A stretch of 59,503 nt of DNA from an uncultured Mediterraneibacter sp. (GTDB taxonomy: Bacteria; Bacillota; Clostridia; Lachnospirales; Lachnospiraceae): the NCBI GenBank assembly GCA_944377745.1, contig CALWFV010000017.1, forward strand, positions 1-59,503. The letters run 5' to 3'. The notes under the pieces are model-generated. The model was not told the DNA's origin. It saw nothing but the letters and a program-made list of their open reading frames with translations, and did not search any database. Position numbers and translations under genes: made by a program. Positions 45,391-54,439 of this stretch are shown here, piece by piece (position 1 is the stretch's first letter; every line of letters begins with the position of its first letter).

Positions 45391-47217
45391 TTATTTCATA
45401 TTACTTCTCTTGCGCATTCTGGAATCAAGGATCTTCTTGCGGATGCGAAGGGATTTCGGTGTTACTTCCAGGAGTTCGTCGGTATCGATGAAATCGAGCG
45501 CCTGCTCCAGACTGAGGATCCGAGGCGGCGTGAGACGAAGCGCTTCGTCGGCGCTTGAGGAACGGGTGTTGGTCAGGTGTTTGGTCTTGCAGACGTTCAG
45601 CTCGATGTCCTCAGCTTTTCCGTTCTGTCCAATCACCATTCCGGCATACACTTTTTCGCCTGGCCCGATGAAGAGCGTGCCTCTCTCCTGAGCGCTGTAC
45701 AGTCCGTATGTTACGGATTCACCTGTCTCGAACGCGATCAGAGACCCCTGTTTGCGGTACTGGATATCTCCCTTATAGGGGGCGTATCCGCTGAAACTGG
45801 TATTCAGAATACCGTTTCCCTTGGTATCTGTCAGAAATTCACCTCTGTATCCGATCAGGCCTCTCGAAGGGATAGAAAACTCCAGGCGGGTATATCCGCC
45901 GTTGGAAGCCCCCATGTTCTGGAGTTCCCCTTTTCTTTGCCCGAGTTTTTCGATTACGACTCCGGTAAACTCATCTGGAACGTCGATGTAAGCAGTCTCC
46001 ATGGGTTCCAGTTTCTTTCCGCTTTCATCGGTCTTATAGAGCACTTCCGCTTTGCTGACGGCGAATTCATACCCCTCACGGCGCATGTTCTCGATCAGGA
46101 CAGAAAGATGGAGTTCGCCTCTTCCCGATACTTTGAAGCTGTCGGTATTGTCTGTCTCTTCCACGCGGAGACTGACGTCCGTATTCAGCTCCCGGAACAG
46201 ACGCTCACGAAGATGGCGGGAGGTCACATATTTTCCTTCCTGTCCGGCAAAAGGGCTGTCGTTGACGATAAACTGCATGGAAATCGTCGGCTCGGAGATT
46301 TTCTGGAACGGGATCGGCTCCGGATTCTCCGGGGAACAGAGTGTATCCCCAATGGAAATGTCGGAGATGCCTGAGATTGCGACAATAGAACCGACAGTAG
46401 CCTCTTTGACCTCCACTCTTTCCAGCCCGTCAAATTCATAAAGCTTGCTGATCCTTACTTTTTCCTGCTTGTCGGGATCGTGATGGTTTACCAGTACCAT
46501 TTCCTGGTTTACGGAAATCGTCCCGTTATCGACTTTGCCGATCCCGATACGCCCTACGTATTCGTTGTAATCAATGGTACTGATCAGAATCTGTGTCGGA
46601 GCTTCCGGATCTCCTTCGGGAGCAGGGATGTATTTCAGTATCGTCTCAAATAAAGGCTTCATATCTTTTTCGTCCTCTGACAGATCGAGAACAGCCACGC
46701 CTGCTTTAGCCGAAGCGTATACAAAGGGACACTCAAGCTGCTCGTCCGAAGCACCGAGATCGATGAACAGTTCCAGGACCTCGTCGATTACTTCTTCCGG
46801 GCGGGCCTCCGGTCGGTCAATCTTGTTGATGCAGACGATGACGGGAAGATCCAGTTCCAGAGCCTTGCGGAGAACGAATTTGGTCTGAGGCATGGCGCCC
46901 TCAAAGGCGTCGACAACGAGGATAACCCCGTTTACCATTTTAAGGACACGTTCCACCTCACCGCCGAAATCAGCATGTCCCGGGGTGTCAATGATATTGA
47001 TCTTGACTCCGTTGTAATGGACGGCCGTATTTTTGGAAAGGATCGTGATCCCGCGTTCACGCTCGATATCGTTGGAGTCCATGATCCTTTCGGCTACTTC
47101 CTGGTTTTCGCGGAAGACGCCGCTCTGTTTTAAAAGCTCGTCAACCAGCGTTGTCTTTCCGTGATCCACATGGGCAATGATGGCAATATTTCTTATATCT
47201 TCACGTTTGGTCTTCAT
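45391..47217 (-). CDS. typA: Translational GTPase TypA/BipA
   Basis: A 608-residue ribosome-associated GTPase involved in 50S assembly and stress adaptation. The G motifs are [33 protein letters not shown] and [16 protein letters not shown]-like domains follow, with [17 protein letters not shown]. The TypA-specific C-terminal domain ends in [35 protein letters not shown] 47217 starts the family-typical [16 protein letters not shown]; an upstream ATG at 47259 adds an unlikely 14 residues. It lies just upstream of hpf on the same strand, with no clear terminator between. Confidence 0.97.
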   Translation of the reverse strand: MKTKREDIRNIAIIAHVDHGKTTLVDELLKQSGVFRENQEVAERIMDSNDIERERGITILSKNTAVHYNGVKINIIDTPGHADFGGEVERVLKMVNGVILVVDAFEGAMPQTKFVLRKALELDLPVIVCINKIDRPEARPEEVIDEVLELFIDLGASDEQLECPFVYASAKAGVAVLDLSEDEKDMKPLFETILKYIPAPEGDPEAPTQILISTIDYNEYVGRIGIGKVDNGTISVNQEMVLVNHHDPDKQEKVRISKLYEFDGLERVEVKEATVGSIVAISGISDISIGDTLCSPENPEPIPFQKISEPTISMQFIVNDSPFAGQEGKYVTSRHLRERLFRELNTDVSLRVEETDNTDSFKVSGRGELHLSVLIENMRREGYEFAVSKAEVLYKTDESGKKLEPMETAYIDVPDEFTGVVIEKLGQRKGELQNMGASNGGYTRLEFSIPSRGLIGYRGEFLTDTKGNGILNTSFSGYAPYKGDIQYRKQGSLIAFETGESVTYGLYSAQERGTLFIGPGEKVYAGMVIGQNGKAEDIELNVCKTKHLTNTRSSSADEALRLTPPRILSLEQALDFIDTDELLEVTPKSLRIRKKILDSRMRKRSNMK

Positions 47218-47318
47218 AGTATTCAACACTCTTTCTTTATTATATAGTATGTTTTGCAACTTTCTTATTCTATCACAATATTTCGAATTTACAAGAGCTA
47301 TTGAAAACAGGAGTTCTT

Positions 47319-48026
47319 TCAGACGCTGCGTGAGAGAAATTTTTCGATCTTCGTTTGGAGCTCTTTTACATGCGGACGGCTTACGGGGACAGCCTTTCCG
47401 TTGGACAGAAAGAGCTGCGCAGACTGGAAAGTAGTCACATATTCAATATTTACGATAAAACTTCTGTGACATAAAATAAAGGAGTCACCCAGTTCCCCGA
47501 GAAGATCTGAAAGTTTCGCGGAAGTAAGAAACTGTCCGCCTTCCGTGTGGATCGTCGTGACACGCAGTGTGCGCTCCATGTAGATGATCTTATTTTCAAA
47601 TATGTGAAACGTCTCCCGGTTCCACGAAACAGTCAGGATTCTTTTGCTGAACATCTCCAGAGTACGGACAGCCCTTTTTATGGCGGCACCGATATAGTTT
47701 TCTAATTCAGGTATGTAGAGATAATAAGTGTGTTTTACATCATATACAGGACTGATACTGTGCAGGTCCGGACTGATAAAGATGATCTGAAGCTTTGGAT
47801 TGATACGGCTCACCTCATCAGCAGTCCGGATGCCGGATCCATGATCGAGTTCCGTATCGATAAATGCGATATCAAAATCCCCCGGAGAATGATCGGCTGC
47901 CTGAATGAAGCTGCTTCCAGAGGAAAAAACATATACTGAAAACTCCATATCAGGCATTTGCATAAGAAGTTCTGTTATCCGCTCCCCGAGTCCGGGATCC
48001 TCTTCAAGTATTGCAATCTGTATCAT
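47319..48026 (-). CDS. LytTR-type response regulator with a degenerate receiver domain
   Basis: A 235-residue regulator. The N-terminal receiver-like domain (about 1-120) has the acidic pair in ILEEDPG and an Asp in FIDTELD. The conserved Lys before Pro appears replaced (YLYIPELE), and the switch Thr/Ser region reads ISPD. The C-terminal LytTR DNA-binding domain (about 130-232) has IIYMERTLRVTTIHTEGGQF, FILCHRSFIVNIEYV and VPVSRPHVKEL. Its start overlaps the end of the upstream XRE gene by 23 bases, so the two are one operon. No histidine kinase is nearby. Phosphorylation-independent control is an inference from the missing Lys. Confidence 0.9.
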   Translation of the reverse strand: MIQIAILEEDPGLGERITELLMQMPDMEFSVYVFSSGSSFIQAADHSPGDFDIAFIDTELDHGSGIRTADEVSRINPKLQIIFISPDLHSISPVYDVKHTYYLYIPELENYIGAAIKRAVRTLEMFSKRILTVSWNRETFHIFENKIIYMERTLRVTTIHTEGGQFLTSAKLSDLLGELGDSFILCHRSFIVNIEYVTTFQSAQLFLSNGKAVPVSRPHVKELQTKIEKFLSRSV

Positions 48027-48384
48027 GATCTCTCTTTCCTTTCTCTTCCTCTGTATTTATCTGCCTGAACAGGCGTCTGCACACGGTCAGGAGCAGCTTT
48101 TTGTCCTTGACTGTAAGTGAACGGTACAGATCAAGAAGTTCAAGTTCATCCTCTGTGCATTTGTGCGAAGTCGGGCGGATATCATCAGAAAAGAAGTCGC
48201 TTAAACTGACTCCAAGTCCGCAGCAGATCTTGCGAAGAGTCGGAAGCGTGGGAAAAGTGTTTTTTTCAAACATACTGTGCAGAGATGTATAAGGTATATC
48301 AGACTCTTTAGAGAGCCTGTACAACGTCCAGTTATGAAGTTTCATATATGTTCTGATCTTACCCAGAATCTCATTTTCAACCAT
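48004..48384 (-). CDS. XRE family helix-turn-helix regulator
   Basis: A 126-residue protein with an N-terminal Cro/C1-type helix-turn-helix (IRTYMKLHNWTLYRLSKESDIPYTSLHSMFEKNTFPTLPTLRKICCGLGVSLSDFF, about residues 8-64). A short C-terminal helical segment ending in charged residues follows. ATG 48384 is chosen because GAGGGGGA lies 6 bases upstream. It is co-transcribed with, and overlaps, the LytTR regulator, and diverges from the LCP gene across about 280 bases in which I see only weak promoter-like sequences. Confidence 0.88.
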   Translation of the reverse strand: MVENEILGKIRTYMKLHNWTLYRLSKESDIPYTSLHSMFEKNTFPTLPTLRKICCGLGVSLSDFFSDDIRPTSHKCTEDELELLDLYRSLTVKDKKLLLTVCRRLFRQINTEEEKGKRDHDTDCNT

Positions 48385-48668
48385 AAACAATCCCCCTCTG
48401 TGTTAAATATCAAGGCGAAAGAAGGCTGTGTCCGAAACCGCCCTTCCATATAACTGATAATATTTTAACGTTGCCAAAATGTATTTTTTAGTATAGAAAA
48501 TACGAATCACAAATTAAAAGTATGACTTATAAACCAAATATTATACGGCAGAATATTACATATATCCGGTTATTTGCGCAGGAGATATGGAATTTAATGT
48601 ATGAAGATATATAATATCCATGTGTGAAAAAGATTGCTGAACATTTAGGATGATTCGACAGGAGCAAT

Positions 48669-49883
48669 ATGATTAAAAGGAAGAAAAAGACATCCTCAGA
48701 GGATGAGTATTCTATTGAAATCCTCTCTGAAGATTTGTTTGAAAATGAAGATGGCAGTATGGACAAGCAGGCGAAAAAGAAGTTCGTGCTGAAAAGATGG
48801 CATAAGGCAGTGATTGCTGCCTTTTTGGTTGTCATTATCCTTGCAGGAAGCCTGACCGGGGGGGTCTTCTATCTGCGCGCAAGAGGCGAGAAGAACCTGA
48901 AGACCGAGGTGCCGGAAACAGCGGAACAGGCCCCGGCCGAGAAACGGGAAGGTCTGTACGTTACATATAATGGGAAAGAATATAAGTATAATGAAAATAT
49001 TATCAATTTTCTCTGTCTGGGGATTGATAAGGATGTGCCGATTGAGGAAGAAAGGCAGGGAGGAATCGAGGGATTTGCGGACGCGATCCTTCTGGTGAGT
49101 GTTGATGTTGAGGATGGAGTGATCCAGCTTCTTGCGATTCCGAGAGATTCGATCGTTCCTGTAAAGGTGATGGACAGCGATGGAAATTTCAGCAGAAATG
49201 AAAATGTACAGATCACGATGCAGTATGCCTATGGGCGCACTGCTGAGGAGAGCTGCGAACTGATGACAGATGCAGTATCGAATCTTTTGTTCAAACTCCC
49301 GATTCAGAGATACTGTTCTATAAATTTTGAAGCGGTTCCCACGCTGAATGACGCGATCGGAGGAGTGGACGTGGATGTCCTGGAAGATGTCTTTGGGGAA
49401 CACTGTACGCTGTATGCGGGAACGACAGTGCATCTGGACGGATACGAGGCTCTGGACTATATCAGATGGAGAGATGAGTGGGTTGCCGAAAGCAGTATGG
49501 GCCGTCTGGAGAGACAGAAACAGTATATGCTGAATTATTTTAACCAGGCAAAGGATACGCTAAAGGAAGATATCACACTTCCGGTGAAAGTGTTCCAGGA
49601 ACTGGACGGAAATATGTGTACAAATGTAACAGTAGAAGACCTCACTTACCTTGCGCCGGAAATGCTGGACATTACTATGGATACGGAAAACATCGCCATG
49701 GTCCCGGGGGAAGTGGTGCAGGGGGAGAAGCTTGAAGAATATCACGTTAATGAGGATGAGTTGAAAGACCTTGTTATCAGCCGGTTCTATGAAGAGGTCA
49801 CACCGGAACCGGATGCAGCGGAGAACAAAACAGAAAATAACGCATCGGAAACAGAAGACACTGCGGCTGCAGCAGAGGAATAA
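48669..49883 (+). CDS. LCP (LytR-CpsA-Psr) family glycopolymer ligase
   Basis: A 404-residue membrane-anchored enzyme that attaches glycopolymers from lipid carriers to peptidoglycan. After a charged cytosolic tail (about 1-48) comes one span (about 49-71). The LCP domain has FLCLGIDKD, GFADAILLVSVDVEDGVIQLLAIPRDSIV, INFEAVPTLNDAIGGVDVDV and YEALDYIRWRDEWVAESSMGRLERQKQYM, with the conserved Arg residues. The last ~30 residues are low-complexity Glu/Thr/Ala/Asn. GACAGGAGC precedes the ATG. It leads a surface cluster with sortase B, its likely substrate and an O-antigen-ligase-like protein. Confidence 0.9.
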   Translation: MIKRKKKTSSEDEYSIEILSEDLFENEDGSMDKQAKKKFVLKRWHKAVIAAFLVVIILAGSLTGGVFYLRARGEKNLKTEVPETAEQAPAEKREGLYVTYNGKEYKYNENIINFLCLGIDKDVPIEEERQGGIEGFADAILLVSVDVEDGVIQLLAIPRDSIVPVKVMDSDGNFSRNENVQITMQYAYGRTAEESCELMTDAVSNLLFKLPIQRYCSINFEAVPTLNDAIGGVDVDVLEDVFGEHCTLYAGTTVHLDGYEALDYIRWRDEWVAESSMGRLERQKQYMLNYFNQAKDTLKEDITLPVKVFQELDGNMCTNVTVEDLTYLAPEMLDITMDTENIAMVPGEVVQGEKLEEYHVNEDELKDLVISRFYEEVTPEPDAAENKTENNASETEDTAAAAEE

Positions 49884-49919
49884 GGTTTAGAAGGCTGTTT
49901 CCAAAAGGAGATATAGAAG

Positions 49920-50735
49920 ATGAAGAAGCATGGCAAAGAGAACAAGAAAATACTGATCATCGCGGTCATTATCGCGGCGGTCGTGCTGCTTGGCGCAGCG
50001 GGAGGCGGAATCTGGTTTTTCCTTAACAGCGGCAGCCAGGAGCAGACAGCGGAAGAACCGGTGCAGGCGGATCCAGAAGTGGCGCAGCAGGAGTATGAGG
50101 TTATGAAAGAGGAAGTATCGGCGGAAAATGATGACCCGATGCAGCGGAAGATTGACTTTGAAGCCCTGCAGGAGATCAATCCGGACGTCTATGCATGGAT
50201 CTCGATTCCGGGGACAAATATTGACTATCCGGTGCTTCAGAGTGCGACAGAGGCAGATGACTATTATCTGAACACGACGATCGACGGAAAACAGGGGTTA
50301 CCTGGATCGATCTACACAGAGAAATACAATACTACATCGTTTGCGGATCCGGTAACGGTGATGTATGGACATGAGCTGAAAAACGGGACCATGTTCTCGG
50401 AACTTCATAATTATGAAGATAAGGAATTCTTCGATAATAATCCGTATATCTATATTTACTGCCCGAATTATACGCTGAAATATCAGATCTTCGCGGCAGT
50501 GGCGTTTGACGACAGATACATACTTGGCAATTACAATTTCCAGGATCCGGATGATTTTCAGAAATATCTGGATGAACTGCGGAGTTCCATTGACGGCAAT
50601 GTAAATACTGAAGTTCAGGTCAGCCAGGACACTACAATACTTACACTGTCCACCTGCATCAGTGCTTATCCGGAGCAGAGATGGCTTGTGAACGGTACGA
50701 TCGTCGATGTATATTCTGATCAGCTTCCGCAGTAA
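49920..50735 (+). CDS. srtB: Class B sortase
   Basis: A 271-residue membrane-anchored transpeptidase that joins sorted proteins to the cell wall. The N-terminal span is at about residues 9-33. The catalytic residues fit the class B pattern: His151 in MYGHELKNGTMF, Cys246 in LSTC and Arg254 in EQRWLVNG. WISIPGTNIDYPVLQ and GSIYTEKYN are typical of the class. AAAGGAG precedes the ATG. The next gene encodes a secreted protein ending in SPKTGE; class B sortases of Clostridioides difficile are known to accept (S/P)PxTG, so the two probably work together. Confidence 0.93.
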   Translation: MKKHGKENKKILIIAVIIAAVVLLGAAGGGIWFFLNSGSQEQTAEEPVQADPEVAQQEYEVMKEEVSAENDDPMQRKIDFEALQEINPDVYAWISIPGTNIDYPVLQSATEADDYYLNTTIDGKQGLPGSIYTEKYNTTSFADPVTVMYGHELKNGTMFSELHNYEDKEFFDNNPYIYIYCPNYTLKYQIFAAVAFDDRYILGNYNFQDPDDFQKYLDELRSSIDGNVNTEVQVSQDTTILTLSTCISAYPEQRWLVNGTIVDVYSDQLPQ

Positions 50736-50817
50736 GGGGGATATTAAGGCGGTTTCTAACGGGAGCGCTTTAATATAAATCACACAAAATAACAGAGAGG
50801 GAAGGAGAAACAAGAAA

Positions 50818-51549
50818 ATGAACAAGAAAATGAAAAGAGCAGCTGCTTTAATGGCGTCTGCAGTACTCTGCCTCAGCATGAGCATGAGCGTATTTGCAGC
50901 ATCACCGGATGCAGGAGATCTTCCGAGTGGGAATAACAATCAGTCATCAGTACAGACTCCGGTAACGGATGAGATTCGTCAGCTCTGGTCAGCAGGAACA
51001 GGTACAGACGCTGATGGAAATAAGATCACTGTACGTAACCAGGGGCTTACAACAGATGTGGAAGAGATCCTGAAGGATGACGCACAGGTGAAGGATATCC
51101 TGACAGACGCAGGATATGCGGTACCGGATGACGCAAGCGTTGTCGTACTCGGCGCTGGAGATTTCACTACAGACCAGGAGATCGTTGGAGATGCTGATAT
51201 GAATTTCGTTCTCGGTAGTGGAAGCGATCAGTATGGCGGATCTTCTAACTGGGATGATCTGAAGGATATCAAAAACGGCGATACAATCTATGTTCTTCAT
51301 CAGAAACACGACGGAACATGGGAAGTAATCGAAGGAAAAGCTGTTGTAAGATCCTTTGGCAGCGGATACAGAGAAGTAAGCGTTGACGTTACAATGTCAG
51401 GCTTCTCACCGGTAGCGTTCATCAAGGTTATGTCAAACGGCGAAGCTGTTGTCCTTGACAAGAACGAAGTTCCGCAGGCAAGCGTAAATACTACGACTGC
51501 AAAAACAACTACAGTTACAGTTAAGACATCTCCGAAGACAGGAGAGTAA
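50818..51549 (+). CDS. Secreted protein ending in an SPKTG sortase motif without membrane tail
   Basis: A 243-residue exported protein of unknown function. A signal peptide covers about residues 1-28 (ending SVFAA). The middle part has no family I recognise; it is Asp/Gly/Val-rich with a beta-strand pattern (for example DTIYVLHQKHDGTWEVIEGKAVV). A Thr-rich linker (about 222-236) leads to SPKTGE at 238-243, where the protein stops. The usual hydrophobic helix and basic tail after a sorting motif are missing, and the other two frames after the stop do not encode one. AGAGGGAAGGAG precedes the start. It follows srtB directly, so it is the probable substrate. Confidence 0.88.
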   Translation: MNKKMKRAAALMASAVLCLSMSMSVFAASPDAGDLPSGNNNQSSVQTPVTDEIRQLWSAGTGTDADGNKITVRNQGLTTDVEEILKDDAQVKDILTDAGYAVPDDASVVVLGAGDFTTDQEIVGDADMNFVLGSGSDQYGGSSNWDDLKDIKNGDTIYVLHQKHDGTWEVIEGKAVVRSFGSGYREVSVDVTMSGFSPVAFIKVMSNGEAVVLDKNEVPQASVNTTTAKTTTVTVKTSPKTGE

Positions 51550-51627
51550 TATCATTACAGCCCTGTCATGAGCAGGGAATGTCGTGATTTCATAATATTA
51601 ATTGACTGTTTATTTGTGTGATGACGG

Positions 51628-51665
51628 GAAACCCATTCTGCCTGTACAGGCGGATGGGTTTTCTG
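51628..51665 (+). terminator. Terminator-like hairpin after the SPKTG protein gene
   Basis: AAACCCAT and GCCTGT on the left pair with ACAGGC and ATGGGTTT on the right around a small loop. GTTTTCTGTCTGTT follows, a weak T run. Confidence 0.65.
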
Positions 51666-51688
51666 TCTGTTATCTGGCGGAGGGTGAT

Positions 51689-53557
51689 ATGAAGGCAATA
51701 AATATATATGAGCGGATCCTGGCTGTTATGCTGTGTGTATTTCTGATTATTTTTCCATTTATCACAGGATTTCATGTCGAGGAACTGTCCGGAATAGCGG
51801 AACAGTATTTTGCAAAAAAATCAGGATACCAGATCGATCTCTTTCAGTACTGGAAAGAGATCGTGCTTGTGATATTCTCCATATTTCTTCTGATCCTGCT
51901 GGTACTGGGAGCAGTGATCAGTTTTATCCTGGAAGAAAAGATCCCTGAGAGGTTTCGGATGAACCGGACTGTGGCGGCGCTGATCGCGGTGTTCCTCCTG
52001 CTGAATATACTGTCATGTATCTTCAGCGAATATTCGGAATACAGCTTCTGGGGGCTGTTCCTGGATTATGAAGGACTGGCTGCAGTTATCGGATATATGA
52101 TCCTTTTTTCGGCAGGATATTTTCTGCTGGGAACAGACCGGGGGATGAAAATGCTCATGATCAGTGTCAGGGTGCTGGCTATGCTGCTGATTATTGGTTC
52201 GTGTATGGAGTGTGCGTTTGGGCCGATGCTTAATATAGAGACGGTCGCAAGGGCACTGACACCTGACAGGTATGAACATCTGATGGACAATATAATGCTT
52301 GACTATAGTGGAAGTGTCTCGCTGACATTTGCAAATCCGGGCTATTATGGCGGATTCTGCGCTCTTATTTTTCCGATCCTGTATGGAAAGGGGATCACAG
52401 GCGGAAAAAGGGTTCTCTGCATCTGTGACGAACTGCTGGCTGGAGGAATGTTTTTCTGCATCGTTATGTCGGGATCATCGGGCGCTTTTTACGCAGCGGC
52501 GGCCGCATCGGCGGTAGAGACGGTATTTATCGTCTTCAGAAAAAGAAAATCCGCCACATACTGGGGGATCCCGGTCTGCTTTCTGGCGGCAGGGTTTTTG
52601 TTCCTTTTGATGAGCAGGACGCAGATCATGGAGGGAGAAGGACTGGCTGCAAGAGTTGGAGGATCAGTAGTTAATCCCCAGTATACAGAAGGAGAGGACA
52701 TATTTCATGTAGACAGGATACAGCTTGAGTCCGGGATACTTACAGTGGATTCCGGGGAAAACGAGCTGAAAGTACAGTCATTCGGGGAAAATGCGGAGAT
52801 GACGCTGGATGACTTCCTTTTTCTGGACGGAAACGGGGATCAGATCCCTGTTGAGACAGATCTGTTAGCCGGAACTCATCTGACAGGAGATTATGAAAAT
52901 ATCTATGTGTCGGTCATGGGCAGGATTCTGACCATTGATTTTGGATATCAGGATCCTCTGGAATTTTACTGCTATGGCGGTTCCCTGAGTTATATCAGCT
53001 TTAACGGAGACTATCTGGATACGATTCCCCAGCCTGAGATGACGGCTCTTGACTTTCTGTATCCGCTGTTTACCGGAAGGGGTTATATCTGGGTGTCCAG
53101 TATCCCGCTGGCCGGGGAATGCATTTTGCTGGGAAAGGGTATCGGATCTTTTCCGTTCTGTTATCCTCAGTCTGAGGTGGCAGGAATGCTGAATGTACAC
53201 GGAAGTGCGGACTACTGTATAGAAATCGCTCACAGCTGGTATCTGCAGACTGTGGTAAACGGCGGAATGATCGCCCTTATCTGTATGCTGGGACTGTTTC
53301 TGATACATCTGGTAAAAGGGGCGAGACTTTACTGGAGGAGAAAAGAGAAGTGGGAAGCTCATCCCGGAGATACGGAGTATATCGGCATGGGGCTTTTCTT
53401 CGGCCTGATCGCATTTCAGATTGCAGGGATTGTCAACAACAGTACCGTGGCGACCGGACCGGAATTCTGGCTTCTCTTCGGAGCCGGCATGGGGTTCCTC
53501 TTTCATGTCCGGAATTGTAGTAAGAGGTCGAACGATTTGAAGGGAAAAGAGTTCTAA
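51689..53557 (+). CDS. O-antigen ligase-like polytopic membrane protein
   Basis: A 622-residue membrane protein with about 10-12 spans, resembling Wzy_C/O-antigen ligase enzymes that transfer lipid-linked polysaccharides. Family-like points are the YSGSVSLTFANPGYYGGFCALIFPI segment and the late loop with GRGYIWVSSIPL, LLGKGIGSFPFCYP and AHSWYLQTVVNGGMIALI. An unusual extracytoplasmic beta-rich insert lies at about residues 335-455. ATG 51689, after GGAGGG, is preferred over an upstream frame beginning at 51602. It ends the LCP-sortase-SPKTG cluster. Whether it polymerises or ligates a glycan is unknown. Confidence 0.72.
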   Translation: MKAINIYERILAVMLCVFLIIFPFITGFHVEELSGIAEQYFAKKSGYQIDLFQYWKEIVLVIFSIFLLILLVLGAVISFILEEKIPERFRMNRTVAALIAVFLLLNILSCIFSEYSEYSFWGLFLDYEGLAAVIGYMILFSAGYFLLGTDRGMKMLMISVRVLAMLLIIGSCMECAFGPMLNIETVARALTPDRYEHLMDNIMLDYSGSVSLTFANPGYYGGFCALIFPILYGKGITGGKRVLCICDELLAGGMFFCIVMSGSSGAFYAAAAASAVETVFIVFRKRKSATYWGIPVCFLAAGFLFLLMSRTQIMEGEGLAARVGGSVVNPQYTEGEDIFHVDRIQLESGILTVDSGENELKVQSFGENAEMTLDDFLFLDGNGDQIPVETDLLAGTHLTGDYENIYVSVMGRILTIDFGYQDPLEFYCYGGSLSYISFNGDYLDTIPQPEMTALDFLYPLFTGRGYIWVSSIPLAGECILLGKGIGSFPFCYPQSEVAGMLNVHGSADYCIEIAHSWYLQTVVNGGMIALICMLGLFLIHLVKGARLYWRRKEKWEAHPGDTEYIGMGLFFGLIAFQIAGIVNNSTVATGPEFWLLFGAGMGFLFHVRNCSKRSNDLKGKEF

Positions 53558-53628
53558 ATATTCATCTTGTCTCATACATTTAGTAGTGACTCGAAAATAC
53601 CGAAAAGAGGAAGGGAGAACTACAAATT

Positions 53629-54258
53629 ATGTCAGATAAGATTATTGAGAACAATCAGGTGACGGTGATCGGCGAGGTGATATCAGAATTTGTCTACAGC
53701 CACGAGGTTTTTGGAGAGGGATTCTATATGGTAGATATCCTTGTCAAAAGGCTGAGCAATTCCAGCGACAGGATTCCGGTCATGGTGTCGGAGCGGCTTG
53801 TAGATGTGACGCAGGATTACAGAGGAACATGCATTATGGTATCCGGGCAGTTCCGCTCGTACAACCGTCATGAGGAGCAGAAAAACCGTCTGGTTCTGTC
53901 TGTGTTTGCAAGGGAGATTGAGTTTATTGATGAGGAACCGGACGGGGCAAAGACAAACCACATTCTTCTGGAAGGGTATATGTGCAAAAAACCCGTGTAC
54001 CGGAAGACGCCGCTGGGAAGGGAGATTGCGGATCTTCTTCTTGCCGTGAACCGTCCTTATGGAAAGTCAGACTACATACCCTGCATCTGCTGGGGGAGAA
54101 ATGCCAGATACGCTTCGGGATTTGAGGTGGGAGAGCATGTGCGTATCCTGGGGCGGATCCAGAGCCGTGATTATGTGAAAAAACTTTCAGAGACGGAGAC
54201 AGAGACAAGAACCGCTTATGAAGTTTCGGTGAGTAAACTGGAATGTATAGAAGAGTAG
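53629..54258 (+). CDS. Single-stranded DNA-binding (SSB-like) protein with two OB folds
   Basis: A 209-residue protein with two successive OB-fold units. The first (about residues 8-100) has VTVIGEVISEF, FYMVDILVKRLS and GTCIMVSGQFRSYN. The second (about 108-205) has ILLEGYMCKKPVYRKTPLGREIADLLLAVNRPYGKSDYIPCICWGRNA and EHVRILGRIQSRDYVKK. The second half is the recognisable SSB pattern. It lacks the acidic C-terminal tip (DDDIPF type) of classic SSB, so it is likely an accessory SSB found in Clostridia. GGGAG precedes the ATG. Function beyond ssDNA binding is not evident. Confidence 0.8.
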   Translation: MSDKIIENNQVTVIGEVISEFVYSHEVFGEGFYMVDILVKRLSNSSDRIPVMVSERLVDVTQDYRGTCIMVSGQFRSYNRHEEQKNRLVLSVFAREIEFIDEEPDGAKTNHILLEGYMCKKPVYRKTPLGREIADLLLAVNRPYGKSDYIPCICWGRNARYASGFEVGEHVRILGRIQSRDYVKKLSETETETRTAYEVSVSKLECIEE

Positions 54259-54275
54259 AAAAGGTGTGGTTTCTT

Positions 54276-54337
54276 GTTGGATGATGACTGATTAAGCCGT
54301 ATTTGCACTGAAAATATGTTGGATAATGTTGGATTAT
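54276..54337 (+). promoter_or_regulatory. GTTGGATNAT repeats upstream of the microcompartment promoter
   Basis: Three copies of GTTGGATNAT occur at 54276-54285, 54318-54327 and 54328-54337. The last two are in direct tandem, one helical turn apart, ending 3 bases before the -35 box, as expected of activator sites. Confidence 0.5.
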
Positions 54338-54340
54338 GGG

Positions 54341-54369
54341 TTGACAGAAGATATTTTTGATAGTATCAT
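54341..54369 (+). promoter_or_regulatory. Promoter of the EutS/EutP cluster
   Basis: TTGACA at 54341-54346, a 17-base spacer and TATCAT at 54364-54369, 70 bases before the first shell gene. Confidence 0.75.
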
Positions 54370-54439
54370 TTCAATAGATTGAAGTTGTTTTTCTACGACA
54401 GATACAACGGGAAAACTTCTGGAAGAGAGGGTCCGACAA

